The notes below the pieces were generated by a model. The model had not been told where the DNA came from. It searched no databases and saw only the letters and a program-made list of their open reading frames with translations. From Prevotellaceae bacterium (GTDB lineage Bacteria > Bacteroidota > Bacteroidia > Bacteroidales > UBA932): a DNA stretch of 16,840 bases. Of this stretch, positions 6,844 through 13,392 are shown piece after piece. The position numbers and the translations under genes are program-made. The first letter of the stretch is position 1. Each line of letters begins with the position of its first letter. The DNA lies in assembly GCA_031289385.1 (NCBI GenBank), contig JAITPP010000021.1, positions 1 through 16,840 of the forward strand, given 5' to 3'.

Positions 6844-6930
6844 TGCCCCTAAATCCCCTAAAGGGGACTTTTTCTGTACTGCCTGAAATTTCCGCACTGC
6901 CAAACTCCCCTTTAGGGGTTGGGGGCTAAA
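6844..6930. repeat. Nested palindromic element (CCCCTAAAGGGG arms)
   Basis: Left arm GCCCCTAAATCCCCTAAAGG (from 6845) and right arm CTCCCCTTTAGGGGTTGGGG (from 6905) are imperfect inverted repeats about 30 bases apart. Each arm contains its own palindrome (CCCCTAAAGGGG at 6855-6866; CCCCTTTAGGGG at 6907-6918). This is the layout of REP/BIME-like or MITE-like elements. C and G runs stand out sharply from the AT-rich surroundings. Elements with this core are, as I recall, common between genes in Bacteroidota. No coding content is present. Confidence 0.75.
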
Positions 6931-6961
6931 TTCTTCATTCTTAACTCTTCATTCTTCATTC
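6931..6961 (+). repeat. TTCTTCATTC words
   Basis: The word TTCTTCATTC occurs at 6931-6940 and 6952-6961, with a related AACTCTTCATTC between. The same ten bases also occur at 13307-13316 and 14527-14536, always between genes and close to other repeats. It adjoins the right end of the CCCCTAAAGGGG element. Confidence 0.55.
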
Positions 6962-7033
6962 AACAAGTGCGGGTGAACTTTTGCAATTCTATTTTTCTGT
7001 TGTGCTCCGCACTTTTTTTGTTTGCGTTTTTTT

Positions 7034-7077
7034 CGTAGGGTGTTGCCCTACGCTGAAATAAGTTGCCCTTTCAGGGC
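7034..7077. repeat. Paired-hairpin intergenic repeat
   Basis: Two perfect short stems follow each other: CGTAGGG/CCCTACG (7034-7040 with 7046-7052, 5-base loop) and GCCCT/AGGGC (7065-7069 with 7073-7077, 3-base loop), joined by GCTGAAATAAGTT in part. Neither is next to a gene end in the right position to terminate it, and there is no T run after the first stem. I read it as one more short interspersed repeat in the ansA-pheT interval. Confidence 0.6.
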
Positions 7078-7100
7078 GTGTAGTTTGTAATAGTTTTTTT

Positions 7101-7153
7101 ATCTGCGTAAATCTGTCGTATCTGCGTTATATGTGTGCTTTTTCAAATCAACA
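7101..7153 (-). repeat. CGCAGAT-type intergenic repeat, copy 2 (inverted)
   Basis: Read on the minus strand this begins TGTTGATTTGAAA (7153-7141) and continues with CGCAGATACGACAGATTT and TACGCAGAT to 7101. It is the reverse-complemented partner of the copy at 1638-1692. It abuts the following AAATCAAC array, whose first unit overlaps its 13-base end word. Confidence 0.7.
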
Positions 7154-7235
7154 GAAAACAAATCAACAAATCAACAGAAAACAAATCAACAGAAAACAAA
7201 TCAACAATTAAACAGAAAACAAATCAACAGAAAAC
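7145..7235 (+). repeat. 15-base tandem array (AAATCAACAGAAAAC)
   Basis: Four exact copies of AAATCAACAGAAAAC stand at 7145-7159, 7168-7182, 7183-7197 and 7221-7235. Between them are a truncated copy (7160-7167) and a version with an ATTAAAC insertion (7198-7220). The array grows out of the end word of the CGCAGAT repeat, which shares AAATCAACA. Any open frame across it encodes only Lys/Asn/Gln/Thr-rich repeats and is not credible as a gene. Confidence 0.8.
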
Positions 7236-7268
7236 AACCAAACAACACAAACAAAATACTCAAATCTT

Positions 7269-7299
7269 TATGAATTTTACAAACTTTGCACTATCTTTG
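7269..7299 (+). promoter_or_regulatory. Promoter of pheT
   Basis: TATCTTTG (7292-7299) is a perfect TAnnTTTG -7 box. TATG at 7269-7272 occupies the -33 position 19 bases upstream, with three of four bases of TTTG. Transcription would start near 7305, giving a leader of about 40 AT-rich bases before the pheT ATG at 7344. The box lies just beyond the repeat array. Confidence 0.6.
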
Positions 7300-7343
7300 C
7301 ACTTCGTTATCTTTAATATAAATCTATTTTTATAAAAATTATT

Positions 7344-9800
7344 ATGACAATTTCTTACAAATGGTTGAAAGACTATCTGAATTTTAGCGAAACTCCCGAA
7401 CAAATTTCGGAAATACTTACAAATATCGGGCTCGAAGTGGAATCGCTCGAAACGCACGAAACTGTTAAAGGCGGGCTTGTCGGCGTGGTGCTTGGGAAAG
7501 TTCTTACTTGCGAAAATCATCCCGATTCCGATCATTTGCACATAACAACCGTAAACACAGGAAACGAACAGCCGCTGCAAATCGTTTGCGGTGCGCCGAA
7601 TGTTGCCGCAGGGCAAAAAGTTGCTGTTGCTACAATAGGTGCTACGCTTTACTTTTCGTCGGGCGAGGAGGTGAAAATTAAACGTTCTAAAATTCGCGGC
7701 GTAGAATCGTTTGGAATGATTTGTGCCGAAGATGAGTTGGGGCTTGGAACAGATCATTCGGGAATTATGGTGATTGACACCAACGCCGCCGAAGGAACGC
7801 CGATAAATAAACTATTCAAATTAGAAAATGATTATATTTTTGAAATAGGATTAACCCCAAATCGCATTGATGCGGCTTCGCATTACGGCGTTGCACGCGA
7901 TTTGGCGGCTTATCTTAAATCCAACGGCAGCAACGTATTGCTGAAACTTCCCGAAATTGAAAATTTCAAAACGGATAATACCGGCAACACTTACGAAATT
8001 GTTGTGGAAAATGCCGATGCCTGTCCGCGTTATGCAGGAATAACTATTTCAAACATAAAACTCGCGCCCTCGCCCGACTGGCTTCAACAACGATTAAAAT
8101 CAATAGGAATAAATCCCAAAAATAACGCAATCGACATAACAAATTTTATTATTCACGAACTCGGACAACCCTTGCACGCATTTGATGCCGACAAAATAGA
8201 AGGCAAAAAAGTTATCATAAAAACATGCGCCGAAGGTACTCCGTTTACAACTCTTGACGGCGTAGAACGCAAATTAAGCAGTAACGATTTGATGATATGC
8301 AGCGCAACCCGTCCAATGTGTATTGCAGGCGTTTTCGGCGGTTTGGATTCGGGAATTTCGGACGAAACAAAAAACGTATTTCTCGAATGTGCTTATTTCA
8401 ATCCTGTGTGGATTAGAAAAACCGCGCGCCGTCATGCTTTGCACACCGATGCATCGTTTCATTACGAACGCGGAACTGACCCGAATATTATTCGCTACGC
8501 AATTACTCGTGCAGCATTGATGTTCAAAGAAATTGCAGGAGGCGAAATTTCGTCGGAAATTAATGATATTTGCAGCAAAAAATTTGAACCGTTCAGCGTA
8601 AATTTATCGTATAAAAATATCGACAGATTAATAGGCAAACAAATTTCTCACGATAAAATAAAATCAATACTTAAAGCGTTGGAAATAAATATCGTTGCCG
8701 AAAATGATGACACGCTTTCGGTAGAAATTCCGCCGTATCGGGTTGATGTTACCCGCGAGTGCGATGTGATTGAAGAAATTTTAAGAATTTACAGTTACAA
8801 TAATGTGGAATCGCCGTCGGAATTACGTTCTACGCTGTCGTATCCGCAAAAGCCCGACAACGAAGATATGATAAACCTTGCAGCAACATTTTTGTCGGAT
8901 AACGGATTTTCGGAAATAATGTCAAATTCGCTGTCGTCAATATCATATTACGAAGATTTGAAAAATTTTGATGTGAAAACGCTGGTAAAAATCTTAAATC
9001 CGCTTAGCAACGAACTAAATGTATTGCGCCAAACGCTTTTGTTTAACGGGTTGGAAGCCATTGCACACAACATAAACAGAAAAAATAACGATTTAAAACT
9101 TTACGAATTTGGAAATATTTATTCGTACAATCCGAATAATACCGCCGAAACGCTAAAAAATTACAACGAAGAATACCGACTTTCAATTTTTGTAACCGGC
9201 GACGAAAACGAGTTGTCGTGGAACGTTAAATCCGAAAAATCCACATTTTTTACATTGAAAAAAACGACAGAACGATTGCTCGCACGTTTCGGCATAAATA
9301 TCGGTGAACTGCAATCTGCGCCACACACAAATCCTTTTGTCGGCGAAGGTTTAAGTTATGTTTTGAAAACCGGAAAAACCATTGCAACCATCAGTATCGC
9401 CGATAAAAATATTTGTAAAAAATGCGATGTAAAACAAGAAGTTTTTGTTGTCGAAATTTACTGGTTGCAACTGATGAAACATTTAAAAAATCATTCGGTT
9501 TTGTATAAAGAATTACCTAAATTTCCCGAAGTTCGCAGAGATTTTGCCTTAGTTATTGATAAAAATATAACGTACAAACAACTATATGATATTGCATATT
9601 TAACCGAGAAAAAATTACTGAAAAAAGTTTCGCTTTTTGATGTTTACGAAGGTAAAAGTTTGCCCGATGCTAAAAAACAATATGCTTTGAGTTTTGTATT
9701 GCAAGACGAAGATAAAACGCTTACCGACACACAAATAGAACGCATAATGCAAAATCTTTTGAAAGCGTTTGAAACACAAACAGGAGCAGTTTTAAGATAA
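7344..9800 (+). CDS. pheT: Phenylalanine-tRNA ligase beta subunit
   Basis: The 818-residue protein matches the full-length bacterial PheT plan. In order: the N-terminal MTISYKWLKDYLNF and an EMAP-type tRNA-binding domain (about residues 42-150, with CENHPDSDHLHITTVNTG and QIVCGAPNVAAGQ); LTPNRIDAASHYGVARDLAA near 173; the B3/B4 editing domain (about 215-375, with DITNFIIHELGQPLHAFDAD); B5 (about 405-475, ending VDVTRECDVIEEILRIY); the catalytic-like core; and the anticodon-binding FDX-ACB domain (about 725-818, FPEVRRDFALVID). In the cytoplasm it forms the alpha2-beta2 enzyme with PheS, which charges tRNA-Phe, and it removes mischarged tyrosine. pheS is not in this window, so the two genes are separate, as in many Bacteroidota. 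Length and ends are normal. It has its own promoter and is followed at 62 bases by the PAP2 gene. Confidence 0.98.
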   Translation: MTISYKWLKDYLNFSETPEQISEILTNIGLEVESLETHETVKGGLVGVVLGKVLTCENHPDSDHLHITTVNTGNEQPLQIVCGAPNVAAGQKVAVATIGATLYFSSGEEVKIKRSKIRGVESFGMICAEDELGLGTDHSGIMVIDTNAAEGTPINKLFKLENDYIFEIGLTPNRIDAASHYGVARDLAAYLKSNGSNVLLKLPEIENFKTDNTGNTYEIVVENADACPRYAGITISNIKLAPSPDWLQQRLKSIGINPKNNAIDITNFIIHELGQPLHAFDADKIEGKKVIIKTCAEGTPFTTLDGVERKLSSNDLMICSATRPMCIAGVFGGLDSGISDETKNVFLECAYFNPVWIRKTARRHALHTDASFHYERGTDPNIIRYAITRAALMFKEIAGGEISSEINDICSKKFEPFSVNLSYKNIDRLIGKQISHDKIKSILKALEINIVAENDDTLSVEIPPYRVDVTRECDVIEEILRIYSYNNVESPSELRSTLSYPQKPDNEDMINLAATFLSDNGFSEIMSNSLSSISYYEDLKNFDVKTLVKILNPLSNELNVLRQTLLFNGLEAIAHNINRKNNDLKLYEFGNIYSYNPNNTAETLKNYNEEYRLSIFVTGDENELSWNVKSEKSTFFTLKKTTERLLARFGINIGELQSAPHTNPFVGEGLSYVLKTGKTIATISIADKNICKKCDVKQEVFVVEIYWLQLMKHLKNHSVLYKELPKFPEVRRDFALVIDKNITYKQLYDIAYLTEKKLLKKVSLFDVYEGKSLPDAKKQYALSFVLQDEDKTLTDTQIERIMQNLLKAFETQTGAVLR

Positions 9801-9862
9801 TCGTAAATATGCCGAACTTGATTTATAATTTTATTTTTATTAATTACGATTTTGTGTGATTT

Positions 9863-10414
9863 ATGCTTGATTTTATTGAATTTGTTGATGCAAAAATAAG
9901 TCTTTTTATAAATAATTTACATTGTGAATTACTCGATTTTTTAATGTTTCACATAACGCATTTTTATTGTTCTGTTGTTATTTATTTGGCTGTTATACTT
10001 GCATTTGCAGTAATTAAGAAAAAACAATGCTTGAAAGATATTTTGTTTTTGATACTTACATTTGCCGTTGTAATTTTTATTGTGGCTGATGTAATAAAGC
10101 CAAACGTAGCGCGTCTGCGTCCTTGCAATACGGCGGAATTACAAGGTTTACTGCATATTGTAAAAGGATATACGGCAACATCGTTTAGTTTTGTATCGTC
10201 GCACGCGGCAACAAGTTTTGCAATCGCCACATTTGTATATCTGAGTTTTGGCAAAAAAAATATTTCGATATTGATTTTTTTATGGGCGTTTATTTACAGT
10301 TATTCACGCATTTATCTTGGCGTTCATTTTTTTGGAGATGTACTTTGCGGCGCACTTCTCGGAATACTTTGCGGAAAAATAATGTTTGAACTGAAAAAAA
10401 TCATAAAATCATAA
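9863..10414 (+). CDS. PAP2-family membrane phosphatase
   Basis: The 183-residue, mostly hydrophobic protein carries the three PAP2 motifs in order: KPNVARLRP (residues 79-87), SFVSSHAATS (109-118, active-site His114, with SSHA replacing the common PSGH) and SRIYLGVHFFGD (148-159, His155 and Asp159). Several membrane helices are visible (about 33-52, 58-78, 115-130, 135-152 and 157-176). Proteins of this size and topology in Gram-negative bacteria dephosphorylate lipid pyrophosphates such as undecaprenyl pyrophosphate, phosphatidylglycerophosphate or lipid A, with the active site facing the periplasm. Motifs alone do not decide the substrate. It follows pheT in the same direction after 62 bases with no visible promoter or terminator, so read-through from pheT is likely. 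It converges on kdsD with a 35-base gap. Confidence 0.9.
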   Translation: MLDFIEFVDAKISLFINNLHCELLDFLMFHITHFYCSVVIYLAVILAFAVIKKKQCLKDILFLILTFAVVIFIVADVIKPNVARLRPCNTAELQGLLHIVKGYTATSFSFVSSHAATSFAIATFVYLSFGKKNISILIFLWAFIYSYSRIYLGVHFFGDVLCGALLGILCGKIMFELKKIIKS

Positions 10415-10449
10415 TTTTAAGCCTTTTGGACAGATATAAAAGCAAAAAA

Positions 10450-11415
10450 TCACACAATACCTTCGCGTAAAATATCGTGTATATGAATTACGCCAACATA
10501 ATCGCCGTCGTTAATTACAAGCATTTGTGTTATTTTGTTTTTTTCCATTGTTGTAAATGCTTTTATTGCTAACTCGTTGCTGTCGATTGTTTTAGGATTT
10601 AAACTCATGATATTTTCGGCTGTTAATGTTTTTGTATCAACTTCGAGTTGTAACATTCGCCGTAAGTCGCCATCGGTTATTATTCCTATGATTTTTCCAA
10701 AATCGTTTACAACTGCCGTTGAGCCGAGATAATTCGACGATATTTCTATTATCACATCGCGTATTGCATCCGTATTTTTCACTTGCGGCTTGGCTTTGCT
10801 CATAATATCGCCAACGCGGGTATATAATTTTTTTCCCAACGAGCCGCCGGGATGTACGCGAGCAAAATCGTCGGCAGAAAACCCTCGCATTTTCAACAGA
10901 CAAATAGCCAGCGCATCGCCAATAACAAGCTGTGCCGTAGTACTTGACGTTGGCGCAAGATTATTGGGACAAGCCTCTTCGGCAACCGTTGCACGCAATA
11001 TAAAATCGGCGTGTTGCGCCAAATATGAATTGATATTCGACACCAATGCAATTATTTTATTTCCCATTTTTTGTATCAGGGGAATCAATAATTTTATTTC
11101 GGCAGTATTTCCGCTTTTCGACAAGCATATTACAACATCATCGGGCTGAATAATACCGAGATCGCCGTGAATAGCATCGGCTGCGTGCATAAATATCGAT
11201 GGTGTTCCTGTTGAATTTAGCGTGGCAACTATTTTTGTTGCAATATTTGCGCTTTTGCCTATTCCGCTAACTATCACACGTCCTTTGATGTTATGAATAT
11301 GTTTTACTGTATTTACAAAATCATCATCAATAAAATCGGCTAATTTGCGCACCGCATCAGCCTCAGTAAGTATTGTGTTGATAGCTTGTTGTTTAATTTG
11401 ATTATTATCTGTCAT
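10450..11415 (-). CDS. kdsD: Arabinose-5-phosphate isomerase (KpsF/GutQ family)
   Basis: The 321-residue protein has an N-terminal SIS sugar-phosphate isomerase domain (about residues 30-180) and two C-terminal CBS domains (about 205-260 and 270-321), the full KdsD/GutQ architecture. Key segments are SGIGKSANIATKIVATLNSTG (50-70, split around Lys54), HAADAIHGDLG (77-87), CLSKSGNTAEI (97-107) and ARVHPGGSLGK in the linker. The enzyme converts ribulose-5-phosphate to arabinose-5-phosphate, the first step to Kdo of the lipopolysaccharide inner core. The stop is TGA, directly after the natural family end (HDILREGIV), which is evidence that TGA means stop here. The TAACTTTG box upstream suggests a separate transcript. 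It faces the PAP2 gene tail to tail. Confidence 0.95.
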   Translation of the reverse strand: MTDNNQIKQQAINTILTEADAVRKLADFIDDDFVNTVKHIHNIKGRVIVSGIGKSANIATKIVATLNSTGTPSIFMHAADAIHGDLGIIQPDDVVICLSKSGNTAEIKLLIPLIQKMGNKIIALVSNINSYLAQHADFILRATVAEEACPNNLAPTSSTTAQLVIGDALAICLLKMRGFSADDFARVHPGGSLGKKLYTRVGDIMSKAKPQVKNTDAIRDVIIEISSNYLGSTAVVNDFGKIIGIITDGDLRRMLQLEVDTKTLTAENIMSLNPKTIDSNELAIKAFTTMEKNKITQMLVINDGDYVGVIHIHDILREGIV

Positions 11416-11435
11416 ATAAGTAAAATTATGCTTTG

Positions 11436-11443
11436 CAAAGTTA
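11436..11443 (-). promoter_or_regulatory. -7 box of kdsD
   Basis: TAACTTTG on the minus strand (11443-11436) is a perfect TAnnTTTG element, 20 bases before the ATG at 11415. A TTTG at the -33 position is not evident. The same box stands before galE at 12595. Confidence 0.45.
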
Positions 11444-11505
11444 TAAAATAAATATGATATTATTGATTTAATAAATAAATTGTAATATCGCGCCTTTTCA
11501 AAAAC

Positions 11506-11546
11506 AAAAAAGAGGCTTTTTCAAAAGTAAAATATGCCTCTTTTTT
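11506..11546 (-). terminator. Intrinsic terminator of galE
   Basis: AAAAAAGAGGC (11506-11516) pairs perfectly with GCCTCTTTTTT (11536-11546) around a 19-base loop, 12 bases past the galE stop at 11559. Read on the minus strand the stem ends in TTTTTTG, fitting Rho-independent termination. It separates galE from kdsD. Confidence 0.75.
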
Positions 11547-11558
11547 CAAAAAATGTTT

Positions 11559-12572
11559 TTATTTTTCGTAACCATTAGGGTTTTGTGTTTGCCAACGCCA
11601 TGTATCTCGACACATATCTTCTAATGTTTTTTGGGCTTTCCAATTCAACATCGACGCGGCTTTTGACACATCTGCATAACATTGGGCAATATCGCCCGCA
11701 CGGCGTTCGACAATTTTATATGGAATTTTTACGCCATTGGTTTTTTCAAAAGTTTTTACCATGTCTAAAACGCTGTATCCAACGCCTGTTCCAAGATTCA
11801 CAATTTCGATACCTTTATGTTCGTCAATATAATCGAGTGCTGCAACGTGCCCTTTTGCCAAATCAACTACATGAATATAATCGCGAACGCCTGTGCCGTC
11901 TTTTGTCGGATAATCGTTGCCAAATATTTGTAGTTCATTGAGTTTTCCTATCGCAACTTGCGAAATATACGGAAATAAATTGTTGGGTATTCCGTTGGGA
12001 TTTTCGCCAATTTTTCCGCTTTGGTGCGCTCCCACAGGATTAAAATATCTCAGCAATGCAAGCGAAAAACGTGGATTTATATTTGCCACATCTATAAGAA
12101 TTTGCTCTATAAATAATTTTGTCCATCCGTAAGGATTGGTGCAACTTACAGGCATACTTTCAATTATCGGCAAACGTTCAGGCGTTCCATATACTGTTGC
12201 CGACGAACTGAAAATGAACTTATTGACATTGTGTTTTTCCATAACTTCAAGCAGAGCAAGAGTTGTATCAAGATTATTACGATAATATTTTACAGGAATT
12301 TTAACCGACTCGCCCACCGCTTTCAATCCTGCAAAATGAATTACGGCATCGATTTTGTGTTTGCAAAAAACCTCATCAAGAGCAACAACATCGGCAACAT
12401 CTATATTGTGAAAAGGGATTTTTTGCCCGACAACTTCCTCAACTCGTTTTACTGCCAACGGATTGCTGTTCACAAAGTTATCGGCAATCACAACATTGTG
12501 TTTTGCCTTAATAAGTTCTATTGCTGTGTGCGAGCCTATGTATCCTGCGCCGCCGGTAAGAAGTATATTCAT
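11559..12572 (-). CDS. galE: UDP-glucose 4-epimerase
   Basis: This 337-residue extended short-chain dehydrogenase has the NAD-binding GGAGYIGSH at residues 7-15, the catalytic Ser in FSSSATVYG (Ser124) and the catalytic pair Tyr148-x3-Lys152 in NPYGWTKL. VIHFAGLKAVGESV (78-91), LRYFNPVGAH and GTGVRDYIHVVDLAKGH are typical of GalE rather than of other epimerases. It interconverts UDP-glucose and UDP-galactose in the cytoplasm, for galactose use and for galactose-containing surface glycans. Length is standard. It has its own -7 box and terminator, so it appears to be a single-gene unit. With kdsD and rfbB close by, a role in envelope sugar supply is plausible. Nothing is unusual in the protein. 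Confidence 0.96.
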   Translation of the reverse strand: MNILLTGGAGYIGSHTAIELIKAKHNVVIADNFVNSNPLAVKRVEEVVGQKIPFHNIDVADVVALDEVFCKHKIDAVIHFAGLKAVGESVKIPVKYYRNNLDTTLALLEVMEKHNVNKFIFSSSATVYGTPERLPIIESMPVSCTNPYGWTKLFIEQILIDVANINPRFSLALLRYFNPVGAHQSGKIGENPNGIPNNLFPYISQVAIGKLNELQIFGNDYPTKDGTGVRDYIHVVDLAKGHVAALDYIDEHKGIEIVNLGTGVGYSVLDMVKTFEKTNGVKIPYKIVERRAGDIAQCYADVSKAASMLNWKAQKTLEDMCRDTWRWQTQNPNGYEK

Positions 12573-12587
12573 ATTGTTTTATTTTTA

Positions 12588-12595
12588 CAAAGTTA
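12588..12595 (-). promoter_or_regulatory. -7 box of galE
   Basis: TAACTTTG on the minus strand (12595-12588) is a perfect TAnnTTTG element, 15 bases before the galE ATG at 12572. No TTTG is seen 19 bases upstream. The box lies right behind the truncated end of the AraC/GyrI remnant. Confidence 0.45.
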
Positions 12596-12643
12596 TAATT
12601 TTTTTTTGATTATATTTTTATGAAAACTGTTTAATTTTACGAT

Positions 12644-13103
12644 TTAATATCCGTTAAGTTTAAGATAGATAGCCTGTTTCGGCTCTAAAACAAGCACTTT
12701 TGGAGATTTTAAATTCAAATTTTCTTTCAAATTCATTGATTTCATAATTGTAATTTTTTTTATTATTCCGATATTCATTCGGCGAAATATTATAGAACAT
12801 CTTAAATGTTTTCGACAACGAAGACGGAACATCATAGCCCACTTGATAGGCTATATCGCTGATTGACATATTTGTATAACGCAATAATTTTGCTGCCGTT
12901 TCAACTCTCATTCGCACAATAAAAGTTCCGACAGCCTCGCCCAAATATGCTTTCATTATGCGCTGAAAATGTCATTTTGAAAAATTTGATATTTCGGCGA
13001 GTTTTTCCAAATCAATATTTTTATCTAAATTATTGTTAATGTATTTGATAACTATATTAATCCGCTTGTAATATTCTTCTTTTGTTGAAATTCGCTGTTC
13101 CAT
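12644..13103 (-). pseudogene. AraC-family regulator with GyrI-like domain, broken in three places
   Basis: From the ATG at 13103 the frame reads MEQRISTKEEYYKRINIVIK and on through the first helix-turn-helix (DLEKLAEISNFSK) to an in-frame TGA at 12974-12972 (codon 44). The reading resumes at once as HFQRIMKAYLGEAVGTFIVR, then SISDIAYQVGYDVPSSLSKTF and ISPNEYRNNKK, the second half of an AraC DNA-binding domain. In E. coli Rob and SoxS the codon at this point is Trp (SKW), so TGG to TGA is the likely change. At an eight-A run (12761-12754) the frame then breaks. The next frame gives ITIMKSMNLKENLNLKSPKV and then LVLEPKQAIYLKLNGY before TAA, which looks like the start of a GyrI-like effector domain, truncated after about 40 residues. 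Such regulators usually bind a small ligand and control efflux or stress genes. This copy cannot make a full protein. Confidence 0.8.
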
Positions 13104-13392
13104 GTTTTTCATGAATTTTATCTTGCTGCAAAAGTAGAACATATTTTTTGTATATACTTTTCCAAATTGCTATTTTCAATTGAAAATTACTGCTTTTTAT
13201 ACTGCACTCGGTTTGTTTTTTTGTGTAAATTTAATTTTCCACAACGGCACTAAGTTCACAAAGGTTTCGCATAGGGCGCAATTTTTTATATCAAACTATT
13301 TCATAGTTCTTCATTCTAAAAGTATTGCGGGTAAACGATTGTAGTTCTAATAATCAATATGCAATAATAAATAATCAATGATTTAACTTTCT
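13104..13392. other. Intergenic region between the AraC/GyrI remnant and rfbB
   Basis: No gene is visible in these 289 AT-rich bases. They hold the -7 box of the regulator remnant, a 16-base palindrome ATTTTCAATTGAAAAT (13172-13187), a CACTAAGTTCACAAAGG repeat-like stretch around 13248-13264 that resembles short phased repeats found between genes in many bacteria, and one TTCTTCATTC word (13307-13316). I see no terminator for rfbB and no RNA gene. Confidence 0.5.
13129..13136 (-). promoter_or_regulatory. -7 box of the AraC/GyrI remnant
   Basis: TACTTTTG on the minus strand (13136-13129) matches TAnnTTTG and ends 25 bases before the old start codon at 13103. The only TTTG upstream is 26 bases away, too far for a normal -33 element. 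Confidence 0.35.

Noticed and set aside
7034..7077. Terminator or riboswitch of pheT
   Set aside because: Both hairpins lie more than 200 bases upstream of the pheT promoter, and no T run follows. They look like an interspersed repeat. No T-box or leader-peptide feature was found either.
7135..7335. 66-residue plus-strand ORF through the 15-base array
   Set aside because: Its sequence is only translated repeat (NKSTENKST-like) and reflects the array rather than a gene.
7260..7757. 165-residue minus-strand ORF over the start of pheT
   Set aside because: Antisense of the conserved PheT tRNA-binding region with no family features; it also runs through the pheT promoter.
12754..12761. Programmed frameshift at the eight-A run
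   Set aside because: The upstream nonsense codon and the truncated end make functional recoding unlikely.
12972..12974. TGA read as tryptophan (alternative genetic code)
   Set aside because: kdsD, rfbB and mqnE end in TGA at their natural family ends, and Trp in the intact genes is coded by TGG. A second lesion in the same gene favours a pseudogene.
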